From Novosphingobium sp. 32-60-15 (GTDB taxonomy: Bacteria; Pseudomonadota; Alphaproteobacteria; Sphingomonadales; Sphingomonadaceae): 64,000 bases of DNA. Under the pieces are notes generated by a model that ran no database searches, had not been told where the DNA came from, and was given only the letters and a program-made list of their open reading frames with translations. This document shows positions 26,302 to 35,347 of this stretch, piece after piece. The stretch's first letter is position 1; each line of letters starts with the position of its first letter. Both the position numbers and the translations under genes were made by a program. Location: the NCBI RefSeq assembly GCF_002280675.1, contig NZ_NCEN01000003.1, positions 62,001 to 126,000 on the forward strand, written 5' to 3'.

Positions 26302-27972
26302 TTAGGCTGCCGCGGCTTGTGGGAACGGGTAAGCTGACGTGGCAGGGTCGATAGACGGTTCGCGCAGCAGGTCTTGATTGGCAAGCATGGCGTGAACGCT
26401 TTGGGCATCGCTGGGTTGGCCGTAAAGGTAGCCCTGGCCCTTGAAAGAACCGTACTTGCGCAGTTCAGCGAGCACTTCGGACGTTTCAATGCCCTCGGCT
26501 GTAATCGGCAGGCCGAGGCCTTTGCCAAGGGACGAGATCGCCTCGATGATCGTCGCGCTGTCTTTGTTGCTATCAAGGTTCGAGACGAAATAGCGGTCGA
26601 TCTTGATCTGGTCGAACGGCAGTGTGCGCAATTGGGCAAAGCTGGAATAGCCGGTGCCGAAATCGTCAAGGCTGATGCGGATGCCCTGATTGCGCAGGCT
26701 GGTGATCAATGTGCGCACAACGCCAATGTTTTCGTGCAGGCAGCTTTCGGTGATTTCGATATCAAGCCGGTGCGGCGGAAAGTTTGCTTCGTGCAAAAGT
26801 TTCAGCAGCCGTTGCGCAAACCACGGGTCGCGCAACTGGATGGGCGAGATGTTGACCGACAGCGTAAGGCGTGGGTCCCATGCAGCCGCATCAATCAGCG
26901 CTTGGCGGATGAGCGATTCCGAAAGGTCTGAAATCAGGCCGATTTCTTCAGCGATAGGAATGAAAATGTCGGGCGAAATCAAGCCTCGACGCGGGTTTCT
27001 CCAGCGAGCGAGCATTTCGAAGCCGATCAATGCGCCGCTGTCCAGATCGATCTGCTTTTCATAAAATGGCACAAATTCGCCGGCAGGAATGCCTTTACGG
27101 ATGCCGCATTCCAGTTCATGGCGGTAACGCAGTTCGGCCTCCAGGCTGGCATCAAACCAGCGGTAGCCATTGCGACCAGCTTTTTTCGCCTGATACATCG
27201 CAAGGTCTGCATGGTGCAGCAGCGTGGTGGCGAGGTTTACAGATGCGTTTTTGTCAAGACAGTTCGTGGTAGCAAGACCGACCGAAGCGGTTACCGCGAT
27301 GGCAAGGGAATCGATGATGATCGGGCGCGCAACCTGCTCGTTGATGCGCAGAACAAGCCGGTCAATCGCCTCTACATGATCGGGATCATACATTGCTGCG
27401 CAGGCAAATTCATCGCCGCCCAGCCGTGCAATGATCGAACGATCAGGCAAAACGGAACGGATGCGACGGGTTGCCTCCAACAGGACCGCATCACCCGTCT
27501 GATGGCCATAGACGTCGTTTGATCGCTTGAAATGGTCAAGGTCGATCATCATCGCCACGACTTCGTGACCCGTGCTTTGCGCAGCGGTGATCATGCTTTG
27601 TAAGGCATTGTCAATCGTCCGGCGGTTGAGGCAGCCGGTGAGGGGGTCTGTCTGGGCAATTGTTCGGGCAGCTTCTTCAGCGTGTCGGCGCTGCGCGACT
27701 TCGTTGACGAGGTCCATGTACCGGCGCCAACCAAACAACAGCAACGCCACATTAAGCAGCAGCGCGGCGCTTAGCACTTTGTCTCGCGGATTATCGTCGC
27801 TGATGAGCGAGGAGACGAAATCTGCGATGACAGATGATCCGTTGGCAATGATCACAATGATCATGGCGACGACAATGCCGAGACCAATCAGGTCTTTGTC
27901 GGCCTTTGCCATCGTTCCACGATTGTCAGATGTGCCTCGTCCGTCATGCTGGTCTTGCGGCAAACTTGCCAT
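26302..27972 (-). CDS. Membrane-anchored GGDEF/EAL cyclic-di-GMP protein
   Basis: The protein (about 556 residues from ATG 27972) has two N-terminal membrane helices (DLIGLGIVVAMIIVIIANGSS and VLSAALLLNVALLLFGW), a GGDEF domain with intact RLGGDEF, and an EAL domain. In the latter the signature reads EML rather than EAL (FEMLARW), which still satisfies Ex[21 protein letters not shown] and QGYLYGQP are intact, so phosphodiesterase activity is likely. The open frame extends to TTG 28263, but that stretch does not look coding. ATG 27915 (MAKADKDL) is a second possible start. Divergent from ffh. Confidence 0.88.
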   Translation of the reverse strand: MASLPQDQHDGRGTSDNRGTMAKADKDLIGLGIVVAMIIVIIANGSSVIADFVSSLISDDNPRDKVLSAALLLNVALLLFGWRRYMDLVNEVAQRRHAEEAARTIAQTDPLTGCLNRRTIDNALQSMITAAQSTGHEVVAMMIDLDHFKRSNDVYGHQTGDAVLLEATRRIRSVLPDRSIIARLGGDEFACAAMYDPDHVEAIDRLVLRINEQVARPIIIDSLAIAVTASVGLATTNCLDKNASVNLATTLLHHADLAMYQAKKAGRNGYRWFDASLEAELRYRHELECGIRKGIPAGEFVPFYEKQIDLDSGALIGFEMLARWRNPRRGLISPDIFIPIAEEIGLISDLSESLIRQALIDAAAWDPRLTLSVNISPIQLRDPWFAQRLLKLLHEANFPPHRLDIEITESCLHENIGVVRTLITSLRNQGIRISLDDFGTGYSSFAQLRTLPFDQIKIDRYFVSNLDSNKDSATIIEAISSLGKGLGLPITAEGIETSEVLAELRKYGSFKGQGYLYGQPSDAQSVHAMLANQDLLREPSIDPATSAYPFPQAAAA

Positions 27973-28286
27973 AACCCTTGCTTTCGTATTGCCCGCAACC
28001 GTCTTGCCGACGAATTGCCCCTTCGGATTAACTAAGGCATAGCTGCTGAAATTTTGGTTAATAAAAGCTTTCACAGCGCTAAAAGACCGCGTTTTGACAG
28101 CATTGCTTGCCAACGGCCGCAATCGCGCATAAAGGCCGCGCAGCAGATGGGCTTTGCACGTCTGCGGATTCGACAACGGCCCCTGTTCAGGATGCCACAC
28201 GCTGGTCGGCGAGGTTTCGCCCACCGGCGTTTTTCGCGTTATGCGAAAATGGCGGGCAGGCAAGGGCTTGATGATGGGAATTGTGC
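27973..28286. other. Divergent intergenic region, GGDEF/EAL gene and ffh
   Basis: About 314 bases between divergent starts. The minus-strand frame stays open through most of it, but the implied peptide is rich in Arg, Thr and Ser with no domain. I see no RNA gene, repeat or clear promoter. If the GGDEF/EAL protein starts further upstream, part of this would be coding. Confidence 0.5.
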
Positions 28287-29765
28287 GTGTTCGATAGTCT
28301 GTCAGACCGGCTTGGAGGCGTCTTCGACCGCCTGCGTGGTCGCGGCGCGCTGAACGAAGAAGACGTGCGCGCAGCCATGCGCGAAGTGCGCATCGCGCTG
28401 CTTGAAGCAGACGTAGCGCTGCCTGTTGTCCGCCGCTTTGTCGATAACGTTACCGAACTTGCCGTTGGCCAATCGGTGCTGCGTTCGGTCACGCCGGGAC
28501 AGCAGGTCGTCAAGATCGTCAATGATGCGCTGGTCGAAATGCTCGGCGGCGGCACGGCAGAGCTTGATCTGGTGGCAGCGCCGCCGGTCGTGATCATGAT
28601 GGTCGGTTTGCAGGGTTCGGGTAAAACCACCAGCACCGCCAAAATCGCCAAGTTGCTGAAAGAAAAGCACGGCAAGAAAGTCCTGATGGCCTCGCTGGAC
28701 GTCAATCGTCCGGCGGCGCAGGAACAGCTCAAGGTTCTGGGTGAGCAGGCGGGCGTTGCAACGCTGCCGATCATCGTGGGCCAGGCTCCGGTTGATATCG
28801 CCACCCGCGCGGTGAACGCGGCCAAGCTGCAGGCGGTTGACGTGCTTATGCTCGACACCGCGGGCCGCCTGCATGTCGATCAGGCCTTGATGGACGAGAT
28901 GAAGGCAGTTTCAGCTGTCTCGGTCCCCAAGGAAACACTGCTGGTCGTTGATTCACTGACGGGCCAGGACGCGGTCAACGTCGCGCAATCGTTCGCGGGC
29001 GAAGTCAATCTGACCGGCATCGTGCTGACCCGTATGGACGGCGATGCCCGCGGTGGTGCGGCGCTTTCGATGCGTGCGGTCACCGGCAAGCCGATCAAAT
29101 TTGCGGGTACCGGCGAAAAGCTTGAGGCGATTGAGCCGTTCCACCCTGAACGTGTTGCTGGCCGCATCCTTGGCATGGGTGACATCGTCTCCATCGTCGA
29201 AAAGGCAGCGGCGACGATTCAGGTCGAGGACGCCGAGAAGCTTGCCGCGCGCATGTCCAAGGGTCAGTTCGATATGAACGACCTGCGCACGCAATTGCGG
29301 CAGATGCAGAATATGGGCGGGCTGGGCGCGTTGGCGGGCATGATGCCCGGCATGAAGAAGGCCAAGGCGGCAATGGCGCAATCCGGGATGGATGACCGCG
29401 TGCTTCTGCGCATGGACGCGATCATCGGTTCGATGACGCCGAAAGAGCGTGAAAAGCCCGAACTGCTCAACGCCAAGCGCAAGATCCGCGTGGCAAAGGG
29501 GTCTGGTACGCAAGTGCAGGACGTCAACAAGCTTCTGAAAATGCATCAGGAAATGGCCAAGGCCATGAAGCAGATCAAGAAGATGGGTGGCCTCAAGGGG
29601 CTTGGTGCATTGTTCGGCAAGGGTGGCCTTGGTGCCGCTATGCCGGGTCTGGACCAGCAAATGGGTCCGGGTGGGCTTGGTGGCGGAATGGGCGGCGGCA
29701 GTTTGCCGGGGCTGGGGTCGGGTGGCCTGCCATCCAACCTGAACGACCTGCTCAAGAAGCGCTGA
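28287..29765 (+). CDS. ffh: Signal recognition particle protein Ffh
   Basis: Ffh (SRP54) binds signal sequences and 4.5S RNA and delivers ribosomes to FtsY. The start is GTG 28287 (MFDSLSDRLGG) with GGGA eight bases upstream. Motifs: GLQGSGKTTSTAK, DTAGRLHVDQALMDE, TRMDGDARGG and GTGEKLEAIEPFHPERVAGRILGMGD. The M domain is Met-rich with SGTQVQDVNKLLKMHQEM, and the tail is strongly Gly-rich (GGLGGGMGGGSLPGLG). 492 residues. rpsP follows after 47 bases. Confidence 0.97.
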   Translation: MFDSLSDRLGGVFDRLRGRGALNEEDVRAAMREVRIALLEADVALPVVRRFVDNVTELAVGQSVLRSVTPGQQVVKIVNDALVEMLGGGTAELDLVAAPPVVIMMVGLQGSGKTTSTAKIAKLLKEKHGKKVLMASLDVNRPAAQEQLKVLGEQAGVATLPIIVGQAPVDIATRAVNAAKLQAVDVLMLDTAGRLHVDQALMDEMKAVSAVSVPKETLLVVDSLTGQDAVNVAQSFAGEVNLTGIVLTRMDGDARGGAALSMRAVTGKPIKFAGTGEKLEAIEPFHPERVAGRILGMGDIVSIVEKAAATIQVEDAEKLAARMSKGQFDMNDLRTQLRQMQNMGGLGALAGMMPGMKKAKAAMAQSGMDDRVLLRMDAIIGSMTPKEREKPELLNAKRKIRVAKGSGTQVQDVNKLLKMHQEMAKAMKQIKKMGGLKGLGALFGKGGLGAAMPGLDQQMGPGGLGGGMGGGSLPGLGSGGLPSNLNDLLKKR

Positions 29766-29812
29766 ATTTTTGAAGTTTCGTAAAGTTTGAATTTCGCTGA
29801 AAGGTTGATCTA

Positions 29813-30241
29813 ATGTCTGTTTCTCTTCGTCTTTCGCGTGGTGGCTCAAAGAAGCGCCCGTATTACAAAGTTGTCGTCTCCAACAGCCGCGCCCCGCGCG
29901 ATGGCAAGTATCTGGAGCAGGTTGGCACCTACAACCCGCTGCTCGCCAAGGACGATGAAAACCGCGTCCGTCTGGTTGAAGACCGCGTGCGTTACTGGCT
30001 GGGCGTTGGCGCACAGCCAACCGACCGTGTTGCCCGTATGCTCGACAAGGCTGGCATCAAGGAACGCAAGGTTACGCTGAACCCGAACGCCGGCGAACCC
30101 GGCAAGAAGGCCAAGGACCGCGCTGAAGACAAGGCCAAGAAGGCTGCTGAAGCCGCTGAAGCAGCAGCGGCCGCCGCTGCTGCACCGGTTGCTGAAGAAG
30201 CACCGGTTGAAGTCGCTGCTGAAGAGCAGACGGAAGCCTGA
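29813..30241 (+). CDS. rpsP: 30S ribosomal protein bS16 with Ala/Glu-rich tail
   Basis: bS16 is a 30S assembly protein. Residues 1-80 are typical ([59 protein letters not shown]). The protein is 142 residues instead of about 80-90 because of a tail first basic ([19 protein letters not shown]) and then Ala/Glu/Val-rich. Such tails occur in alphaproteobacterial S16. AGG lies eight bases before ATG. It starts the rpsP-rimM operon. Confidence 0.97.
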   Translation: MSVSLRLSRGGSKKRPYYKVVVSNSRAPRDGKYLEQVGTYNPLLAKDDENRVRLVEDRVRYWLGVGAQPTDRVARMLDKAGIKERKVTLNPNAGEPGKKAKDRAEDKAKKAAEAAEAAAAAAAAPVAEEAPVEVAAEEQTEA

Positions 30242-30243
30242 TC

Positions 30244-30729
30244 TTGTCGGACAAACCCGTCACGCTCGCTGCCATAACCGGCGCACACGGGGTGACGGGG
30301 GAAGTCCGCCTCAAGCTGTTCGGAGAAGGCGTGGCCGCGCTTAAGCGTTACCGCGCCTTCTGCGATTCAAAGCTGACGGTGACGTCGTTGCGCGATGACA
30401 GCAAAGGTGGCGCGATTGCCCGCTTTGCGGAAATCACGGATCGCACGGCTGCCGAAAAACTCCGCGGAACGGCGCTGACCGTGCCCCGCTCAACCCTGCC
30501 GCCACTGGCTGAGGGTGAATATTACCACGCCGACCTGCTCGGCCTGCCCGCCGTCTCAACCACGGGTGAAGCGCTGGGCGAATGCATCGCCATCGAAAAC
30601 TTTGGCGCAGGCGACGTGATCGAAATCCGCAAACCTGATGGCAAACGCTTCATGGTGCCGATGAAAGTCGACGCCGTGCCTGAATGGGATGAGGCGCGGA
30701 TTGTGATTGAAGCGGCTTACGTGGAGTAG
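30244..30729 (+). CDS. rimM: Ribosome maturation factor RimM
   Basis: RimM helps mature the 30S head and binds uS19. The N-terminal RimM domain starts VTLAAITGAHGVTGEVRLKLF, followed by the PRC-barrel (YYHADLLGLPAVSTTGEALGE, GAGDVIEIRKPDGKRFMVP). 161 residues. The start is TTG 30244, two bases after the rpsP stop, with GGAAG upstream. Its stop TAG is immediately part of the palindrome that precedes the antitoxin gene. Confidence 0.95.
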   Translation: MSDKPVTLAAITGAHGVTGEVRLKLFGEGVAALKRYRAFCDSKLTVTSLRDDSKGGAIARFAEITDRTAAEKLRGTALTVPRSTLPPLAEGEYYHADLLGLPAVSTTGEALGECIAIENFGAGDVIEIRKPDGKRFMVPMKVDAVPEWDEARIVIEAAYVE

Positions 30730-30749
30730 TATATACATCACGTATATAC
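30729..30749. promoter_or_regulatory. Twin GTATATAC palindrome, candidate antitoxin operator
   Basis: Two identical 8-base perfect palindromes GTATATAC (30729-30736 and 30742-30749) are spaced by five bases, centre to centre 13 bases. The second abuts the ribosome site GGAGG (30750-30754) of the antitoxin gene. The layout fits a site bound by a VapB dimer or tetramer for autoregulation; this is inferred. Confidence 0.6.
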
Positions 30750-30759
30750 GGAGGCCGCG

Positions 30760-31029
30760 ATGGGCAAAGAATACACAGCCAAAAGCTTCAAGTCAGGAAA
30801 CTCGGTTGCCATCCGCGTTCCTGCCGGATTGGGAATTGAGCCTGATCGTGAGTGGGGCGTCGAGTGGGTTGATGGCGATCTGGTATTTCGCGCAAAGCCT
30901 GCGGGCAAGCGCAAGATCGATGTCAGCAAGTTTTGGGGCAAGGCAAAGGGCTTGAAGGTTCCTGAGCGGCGTGATTTTGACGAGCGCCCCAGTACCATTG
31001 CGGCCCGCGAGGCGGACGTGAATAGATGA
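30760..31029 (+). CDS. vapB: VapB/AbrB-type antitoxin
   Basis: The 89-residue protein has the swapped-hairpin AbrB/MazE fold signature at its N-terminus (YTAKSFKSGNSVAIRVPAGLGI) and a charged C-terminal arm (SKFWGKAKGL, ERRDFDERPSTIAAREADV) that would wrap the toxin. It is preceded by a strong GGAGG and a twin palindrome, and its stop overlaps the toxin start as ATGA. It neutralises the VapC toxin and probably represses its own transcription. It sits between rimM and trmD, an unusual place. Confidence 0.88.
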   Translation: MGKEYTAKSFKSGNSVAIRVPAGLGIEPDREWGVEWVDGDLVFRAKPAGKRKIDVSKFWGKAKGLKVPERRDFDERPSTIAAREADVNR

Positions 31030-31403
31030 TCGCATATCTGCTCGATACCGATTGCTCGATCTACGCCATGCTTGGAACCCGCCCGGCTCTCCGGGATCGC
31101 CTATGCGATTGTGAGCCTGGTGAGGTGGGCATTTCGGCCGTAAGCTTTGCCGAGATTGTGATGGGCGAAAACCTCGGGCATCCTCCTGACTGGGAGGTGA
31201 TCGAAGATTTCGTATCGGTTGTTCCGATCCTGCCGTTCGACGAGGTCGCTGCGCGGGAATACGCCAAGCTGCCGTTCAAGCGGGCGCGGTTCGATCGGTT
31301 GCTGGCGGCCCATGCCCTGAGCATCGGGGCAACGGTTGTGACCAACAATGAGGCCGACTTTGCCGACGTGCCGGGGTTGGTGGTTGAGAACTGGACGGTT
31401 TGA
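31026..31403 (+). CDS. vapC: VapC-type PIN-domain toxin (ribonuclease)
   Basis: A 125-residue PIN-domain protein. Acidic residues expected to hold metal are Asp7 (YLLDTDCSIY), Glu43 (VSFAEIVMG), Asp90 (RARFDRLLAAHAL) and Asp111 (TNNEADF). VapC toxins cleave tRNA or rRNA when freed from antitoxin. The ATGA overlap with vapB and the size fit a class II pair. The stop overlaps a possible TTG start of the next gene. All key residues are present, so it looks intact. Confidence 0.9.
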   Translation: MIAYLLDTDCSIYAMLGTRPALRDRLCDCEPGEVGISAVSFAEIVMGENLGHPPDWEVIEDFVSVVPILPFDEVAAREYAKLPFKRARFDRLLAAHALSIGATVVTNNEADFADVPGLVVENWTV

Positions 31404-31408
31404 CCGCG

Positions 31409-31753
31409 ATGGCTTTTGCAATGCTTTTGGTGCTCTTGGTCATTATCGGCGCCATTCAATGGGCAATCGTCCAGGTGTTGGCGCGCAAAAGGCCGGTTTG
31501 GAGCCGTATGAAGCTCATCATTGCAGGTATCCTTGTTGTGCCAGTTTTGGCTCCAGTGGTTCTGGGGTTAATGAGCTTGGCCTTTGACTTCAGCGACACT
31601 CATGGCGACGCATCGCAGCGTGGGCTGTTCATGTTGGCGATGGCTTGGTTGGTGCTTTCATTGGTAAGCATTCCAACAGGAGTGATCGCCGGTTTTGTTG
31701 CGGCCAAGCAGAAAAAATTACGCCGCAATGCGGCTTTGGACACCTTCAAATGA
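31409..31753 (+). CDS. Small membrane protein between vapC and trmD
   Basis: A protein of about 114 residues with three hydrophobic helices: [43 protein letters not shown] and [23 protein letters not shown], ending in a basic tail ([15 protein letters not shown]). I do not recognise the family. The frame also offers TTG 31400, which overlaps the vapC stop as TTGA; ATG 31409 is preferred but has no clear ribosome site. Its stop overlaps trmD as ATGA, so it couples the toxin pair to trmD. Confidence 0.7.
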   Translation: MAFAMLLVLLVIIGAIQWAIVQVLARKRPVWSRMKLIIAGILVVPVLAPVVLGLMSLAFDFSDTHGDASQRGLFMLAMAWLVLSLVSIPTGVIAGFVAAKQKKLRRNAALDTFK

Positions 31754-32481
31754 CCTTTGCTGCCACCGTCCTCACGCTCTATCCCGAGATGTTCCCCGGC
31801 CCTTTGGGTGTCAGCCTTGCGGGGCGGGCGCTGGGTGAGGAGAAGTGGTCAATGGATGCGGTGCAGATCCGCGATTTTGCGGCGGACAAGCACCGGACAG
31901 TGGATGATACGCCTGCCGGTGGCGGGGCGGGGATGGTCTTGCGTGTGGATGTGCTGGCCAAGGCGGTGGATCATGCGCGGGACAGTGGTGTCTCGACTGC
32001 GCTCGACACGAATGGCGAAAAGGCGCGGCCAGTGATTGCGCTTACCCCTCGCGGCAAGCCGTTGACGCAGCAGCGGGTGCGTGAACTGGCGGCGGGCCCC
32101 GGCGTGATCCTGCTGTGCGGGCGGTTTGAGGGGTTTGACGAGCGGATATTCGAGGGGCGCAACGTCGAGGAAGTGTCGGTTGGCGATATCGTCCTGTCCG
32201 GCGGCGAATGTGCTGCGCTGATGCTGCTTGATGCTTGCATTCGGCTGCTTCCCGGCGTAATGGGCGCGGCCTTGAGTGGACATGAGGAGTCGTTTGAAAA
32301 CGGTCTTCTTGAGTACCCTCATTACACCCGGCCCGCTGAGTGGGAAGGGCGAGTGATCCCTGAAGTGTTGCGATCAGGGGATCACGCGAAAATCGCAGAG
32401 TGGCGGCAACGCCGTTCGGAAGACGATACACGGCTACGCAGGCCGGACCTTTGGGAGCGTCACATCGGCGCTCGGGTCTAG
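31750..32481 (+). CDS. trmD: tRNA (guanine37-N1)-methyltransferase TrmD
   Basis: TrmD makes m1G37 in tRNAs that read codons starting with C (Leu, Pro, Arg), preventing frameshifts, and is usually essential. The 243-residue SPOUT enzyme shows [56 protein letters not shown] and the knot [18 protein letters not shown] 31750 overlaps the upstream membrane-protein stop; an earlier in-frame start would lie in that gene. rplS follows 41 bases later. Confidence 0.97.
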   Translation: MTFAATVLTLYPEMFPGPLGVSLAGRALGEEKWSMDAVQIRDFAADKHRTVDDTPAGGGAGMVLRVDVLAKAVDHARDSGVSTALDTNGEKARPVIALTPRGKPLTQQRVRELAAGPGVILLCGRFEGFDERIFEGRNVEEVSVGDIVLSGGECAALMLLDACIRLLPGVMGAALSGHEESFENGLLEYPHYTRPAEWEGRVIPEVLRSGDHAKIAEWRQRRSEDDTRLRRPDLWERHIGARV

Positions 32482-32522
32482 TCTGCCTCTGGTGCGCAAC
32501 GTGAAGTGCAGGATTTAAAAAA

Positions 32523-32900
32523 ATGAACCTGATTCAGCAGCTTGAAGCTGAAGCTATCGCCGAATACAAGGCGAAGAAGGAAATTCCATCGTTCCGCGCG
32601 GGTGATACCGTGCGTATCGGCGTGCGCGTTGTTGAAGGCGAGCGCACCCGCGTCCAGAACTACGAAGGCGTGTGCATCGCACGTTCGAACCGTGGCCTTG
32701 GCTCGAACTTCACCGTTCGCAAGATCTCGTTCGGCGAAGGCGTGGAACGCGTATTCCCGCTGTATTCACCAAACATCGATTCGATTACCGTGGTCCGCCG
32801 TGGTGTCGTTCGTCGTGCGAAGCTTTACTATCTTCGCGGCCGGACCGGCAAATCGGCACGTATTGCCGAGCGCAAGGTCACCAAGGTCAGCGCAGACTGA
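32523..32900 (+). CDS. rplS: 50S ribosomal protein bL19
   Basis: bL19 sits at the 30S-50S interface. The 125-residue protein has [53 protein letters not shown] and [25 protein letters not shown], all typical. AGGAT lies nine bases before ATG. It closes the operon before a strong terminator. Confidence 0.98.
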   Translation: MNLIQQLEAEAIAEYKAKKEIPSFRAGDTVRIGVRVVEGERTRVQNYEGVCIARSNRGLGSNFTVRKISFGEGVERVFPLYSPNIDSITVVRRGVVRRAKLYYLRGRTGKSARIAERKVTKVSAD

Positions 32901-32944
32901 GCAGGGCGGGCGAATAGCCCAACGCCACGACACGAAAGTGTTTG

Positions 32945-32980
32945 AAAAGGCGTCCTGGCTCACCGCCAGGGCGCCTTTTT
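32945..32980 (+). terminator. Rho-independent terminator of the rpsP-rplS operon
   Basis: A 14-bp stem with one mismatch (32946-32959 with 32965-32978), 5-base loop and TTTTT tail, 45 bases after the rplS stop. Confidence 0.9.
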
Positions 32981-33067
32981 ATGCTTTCAAACGCAACCAT
33001 TTCGGGCCACCAAGGCGCATCACAAACTTGCCCTGCGTTCAAGCGGGGTCAGAGGATACCGAACCCT

Positions 33068-35329
33068 ATGCGTCATTTTCGTCTGCTTGCCGCTTGCGCG
33101 CTGTCTGCCATTGCATTCGCGCCGCTTGCCCATGCACAACAAGGTCAAACGATGACCACGTCCGCCCCCGCCGCCGCCCAGGATCTGACCTTTGAACGCG
33201 TGTTTGCCAGCCCTAGCCTTAACGGGCCGGCCCCGCGTGCAGTCAAGCTTTCGCCCGATGGCCGCTACTTGACGCTTCTGCGCAACCGCGCCGATGACCG
33301 CGAACGCTATGATTTGTGGGGCTTTGACCGCCAGACGTCTGAATGGACGATGCTGGTCGATTCGCTCAAGCTGTCGTCCGGCCGCACGCTGTCTGAAGCC
33401 GAAAAGATGCAGCGGGAGCGCCAGCGGATCGGCGATCTGAAGGGCATCGTGACGTACGAATGGGCCGCTGACGGTAAGTCGGTACTTGTTCCGGTGGACG
33501 GTGATCTGCTGCTGGCGGGTCTTGATGGCTCGGTGCGCAAGATCGAGGGCACGAAGGGCGGCGAACTGAACCCCAAGTTGGGACCAAAGGGCGAGCATAT
33601 CGCCTTTGTGCGCGACCGCCGTTTGTGGACAAGCAAGGTCGCTGGCGGTGAGCCGGTCGCGATCACGCCCGAAGAAGCCAACGCAAACGTCCATTGGGGC
33701 GAGGCTGAGTTCGTTGCACAAGAAGAAATGGCGCGCTTCAACGGCTTCTGGTGGTCGCCTGATGAAAGCCGCATCGCGGTTGAGCGCTTTGACGAGAGCA
33801 TGGTTGGCGTAGTTACCCGCGCGGCCATCGGCGCAGAAGGCACCAAGACTTACGATCAGCGCTATCCCGCTGCGGGCACGCCCAACGCTGAAGTCTCGCT
33901 ATGGGTTATGTCGCCTGATGGTTCGGGCAAAGTGCAGGTCGATCTGGGTGCGGACAAGGACATCTATCTGGCGCGCGTCGATTGGGCGCCGGGTGGCAAG
34001 GAACTTTACGTGCAGCGGATGAACCGCGAGCAAACCGTCCTCGACATGCTCAAGGTTGATCCTGCGACCGGCAAGTCGACCGTGCTGTTCAGCGAGAAGG
34101 CAGCCGCGAGGCACTGGATCGACCTGTCCGACAGTTACCGCTTCCTCAAGGACGGTAGCCTTGTGTGGTGGTCGCAGCGCGATGGCTTTGGCCACCTGTA
34201 TCACTACAAGGGCGGCAAGTGGTCGCAATTGACCAAAGGCGACTGGACCGTCACCGGTGTGGTCGGCGTGGATGAGGCGGGCGGCAAAATCTATTTCACC
34301 GGCACCAAGGACGATGTGCTGGCGCAGCAGGTCTATGCGATGGACCTCAAGGCTCCGGCAAAGCTGAAGCGACTGACCGAGCTTGGCTGGGTCAATGGTG
34401 CGTCGATGGACAAGAGCGGGCAGACGTTGATGATTTCGCGATCATCCGATGCGCAGCCCGCCCAATCGTTCATCGCCGATACCAGCGGCAAGCGTCTTGC
34501 ATGGATTGAGGAGAACAAGGTGTCGGGCGCGCATCCTTATGCGCCCTATCTTGGCAGCCATCGTCCGGCGCAGTTCGGCACGATCCCGGCATCGGATGGC
34601 ACGCCGCTGCATTACATGATGATCACGCCGCTACTGGAGGCCGGCAAGACCTATCCGGTGTTCACGTACCACTACGGCGGCCCATCAGCGCAAGTCGTCT
34701 CCAAGGGCTTTCAGGGCGCTCTGGCGCAGGCGATTGTCGACAAGGGCTATATCTACTTTGCCATAGACAATCGCGGGTCGGAAAATCGGGGCGTCAAATT
34801 CGCCTCGGCACTGCATCATGCAATGGGGTCGGTCGAAGTCGAGGACCAGTTGGCAGGCGCGAATTGGCTGAAGAAGCAGCCGTTTGTTAATGCGGACAAG
34901 ATCAGCACATTCGGCTGGTCCTACGGCGGTTACATGACGATCAAGATGTTGCAGGCCAATCCCGGCGCTTATGCCGCTGGCATTGCCGTGGCGCCGGTGA
35001 CCAAGTGGCAGATGTACGATACGACATATACCGAGCGCTATCTGGGTGATCCGGTGAAGTTGCCGCAAGTGTATGAAAAGTCAAACGCGCTGGCCGAGAC
35101 TGGCAAGATCAGCGATCCCTTGCTGATCATTCACGGCATGGCCGATGATAACGTGGTGTTTGAAAACGCCAGCGCCATTATCGCCAAGATGCAGGGTGAA
35201 TCCGTGCCGTTCGAAATGATGCTCTATCCCGGCTATACGCATCGCATCAGCGGGCCGAAGGTGAGCAAGCATTTGTACGAGACGATTTTCCGCTTTCTTG
35301 ACCGTAATGGCGCGGGCAGCGGGAAGTAG
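33068..35329 (+). CDS. Secreted dipeptidyl peptidase IV-type serine peptidase (S9B)
   Basis: The enzyme removes X-Pro or X-Ala dipeptides from peptide N-termini. The 753-residue protein has a signal peptide (MRHFRLLAACALSAIAFAPLAHA), a beta-propeller domain containing the double-Glu anchor for the substrate amino terminus (FVAQEEMARFNGFWWSPD) and a C-terminal alpha/beta-hydrolase. Catalytic Ser is in GWSYGGYM (near 34915), Asp in GMADDNVVFEN, His in YPGYTHRI. Length matches bacterial DPP IV. ATG 33068 gives the signal peptide directly; likely periplasmic. It stands alone after the rplS terminator. Confidence 0.93.
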   Translation: MRHFRLLAACALSAIAFAPLAHAQQGQTMTTSAPAAAQDLTFERVFASPSLNGPAPRAVKLSPDGRYLTLLRNRADDRERYDLWGFDRQTSEWTMLVDSLKLSSGRTLSEAEKMQRERQRIGDLKGIVTYEWAADGKSVLVPVDGDLLLAGLDGSVRKIEGTKGGELNPKLGPKGEHIAFVRDRRLWTSKVAGGEPVAITPEEANANVHWGEAEFVAQEEMARFNGFWWSPDESRIAVERFDESMVGVVTRAAIGAEGTKTYDQRYPAAGTPNAEVSLWVMSPDGSGKVQVDLGADKDIYLARVDWAPGGKELYVQRMNREQTVLDMLKVDPATGKSTVLFSEKAAARHWIDLSDSYRFLKDGSLVWWSQRDGFGHLYHYKGGKWSQLTKGDWTVTGVVGVDEAGGKIYFTGTKDDVLAQQVYAMDLKAPAKLKRLTELGWVNGASMDKSGQTLMISRSSDAQPAQSFIADTSGKRLAWIEENKVSGAHPYAPYLGSHRPAQFGTIPASDGTPLHYMMITPLLEAGKTYPVFTYHYGGPSAQVVSKGFQGALAQAIVDKGYIYFAIDNRGSENRGVKFASALHHAMGSVEVEDQLAGANWLKKQPFVNADKISTFGWSYGGYMTIKMLQANPGAYAAGIAVAPVTKWQMYDTTYTERYLGDPVKLPQVYEKSNALAETGKISDPLLIIHGMADDNVVFENASAIIAKMQGESVPFEMMLYPGYTHRISGPKVSKHLYETIFRFLDRNGAGSGK

Positions 35330-35347
35330 AGACGAAGTTTCCTTACA

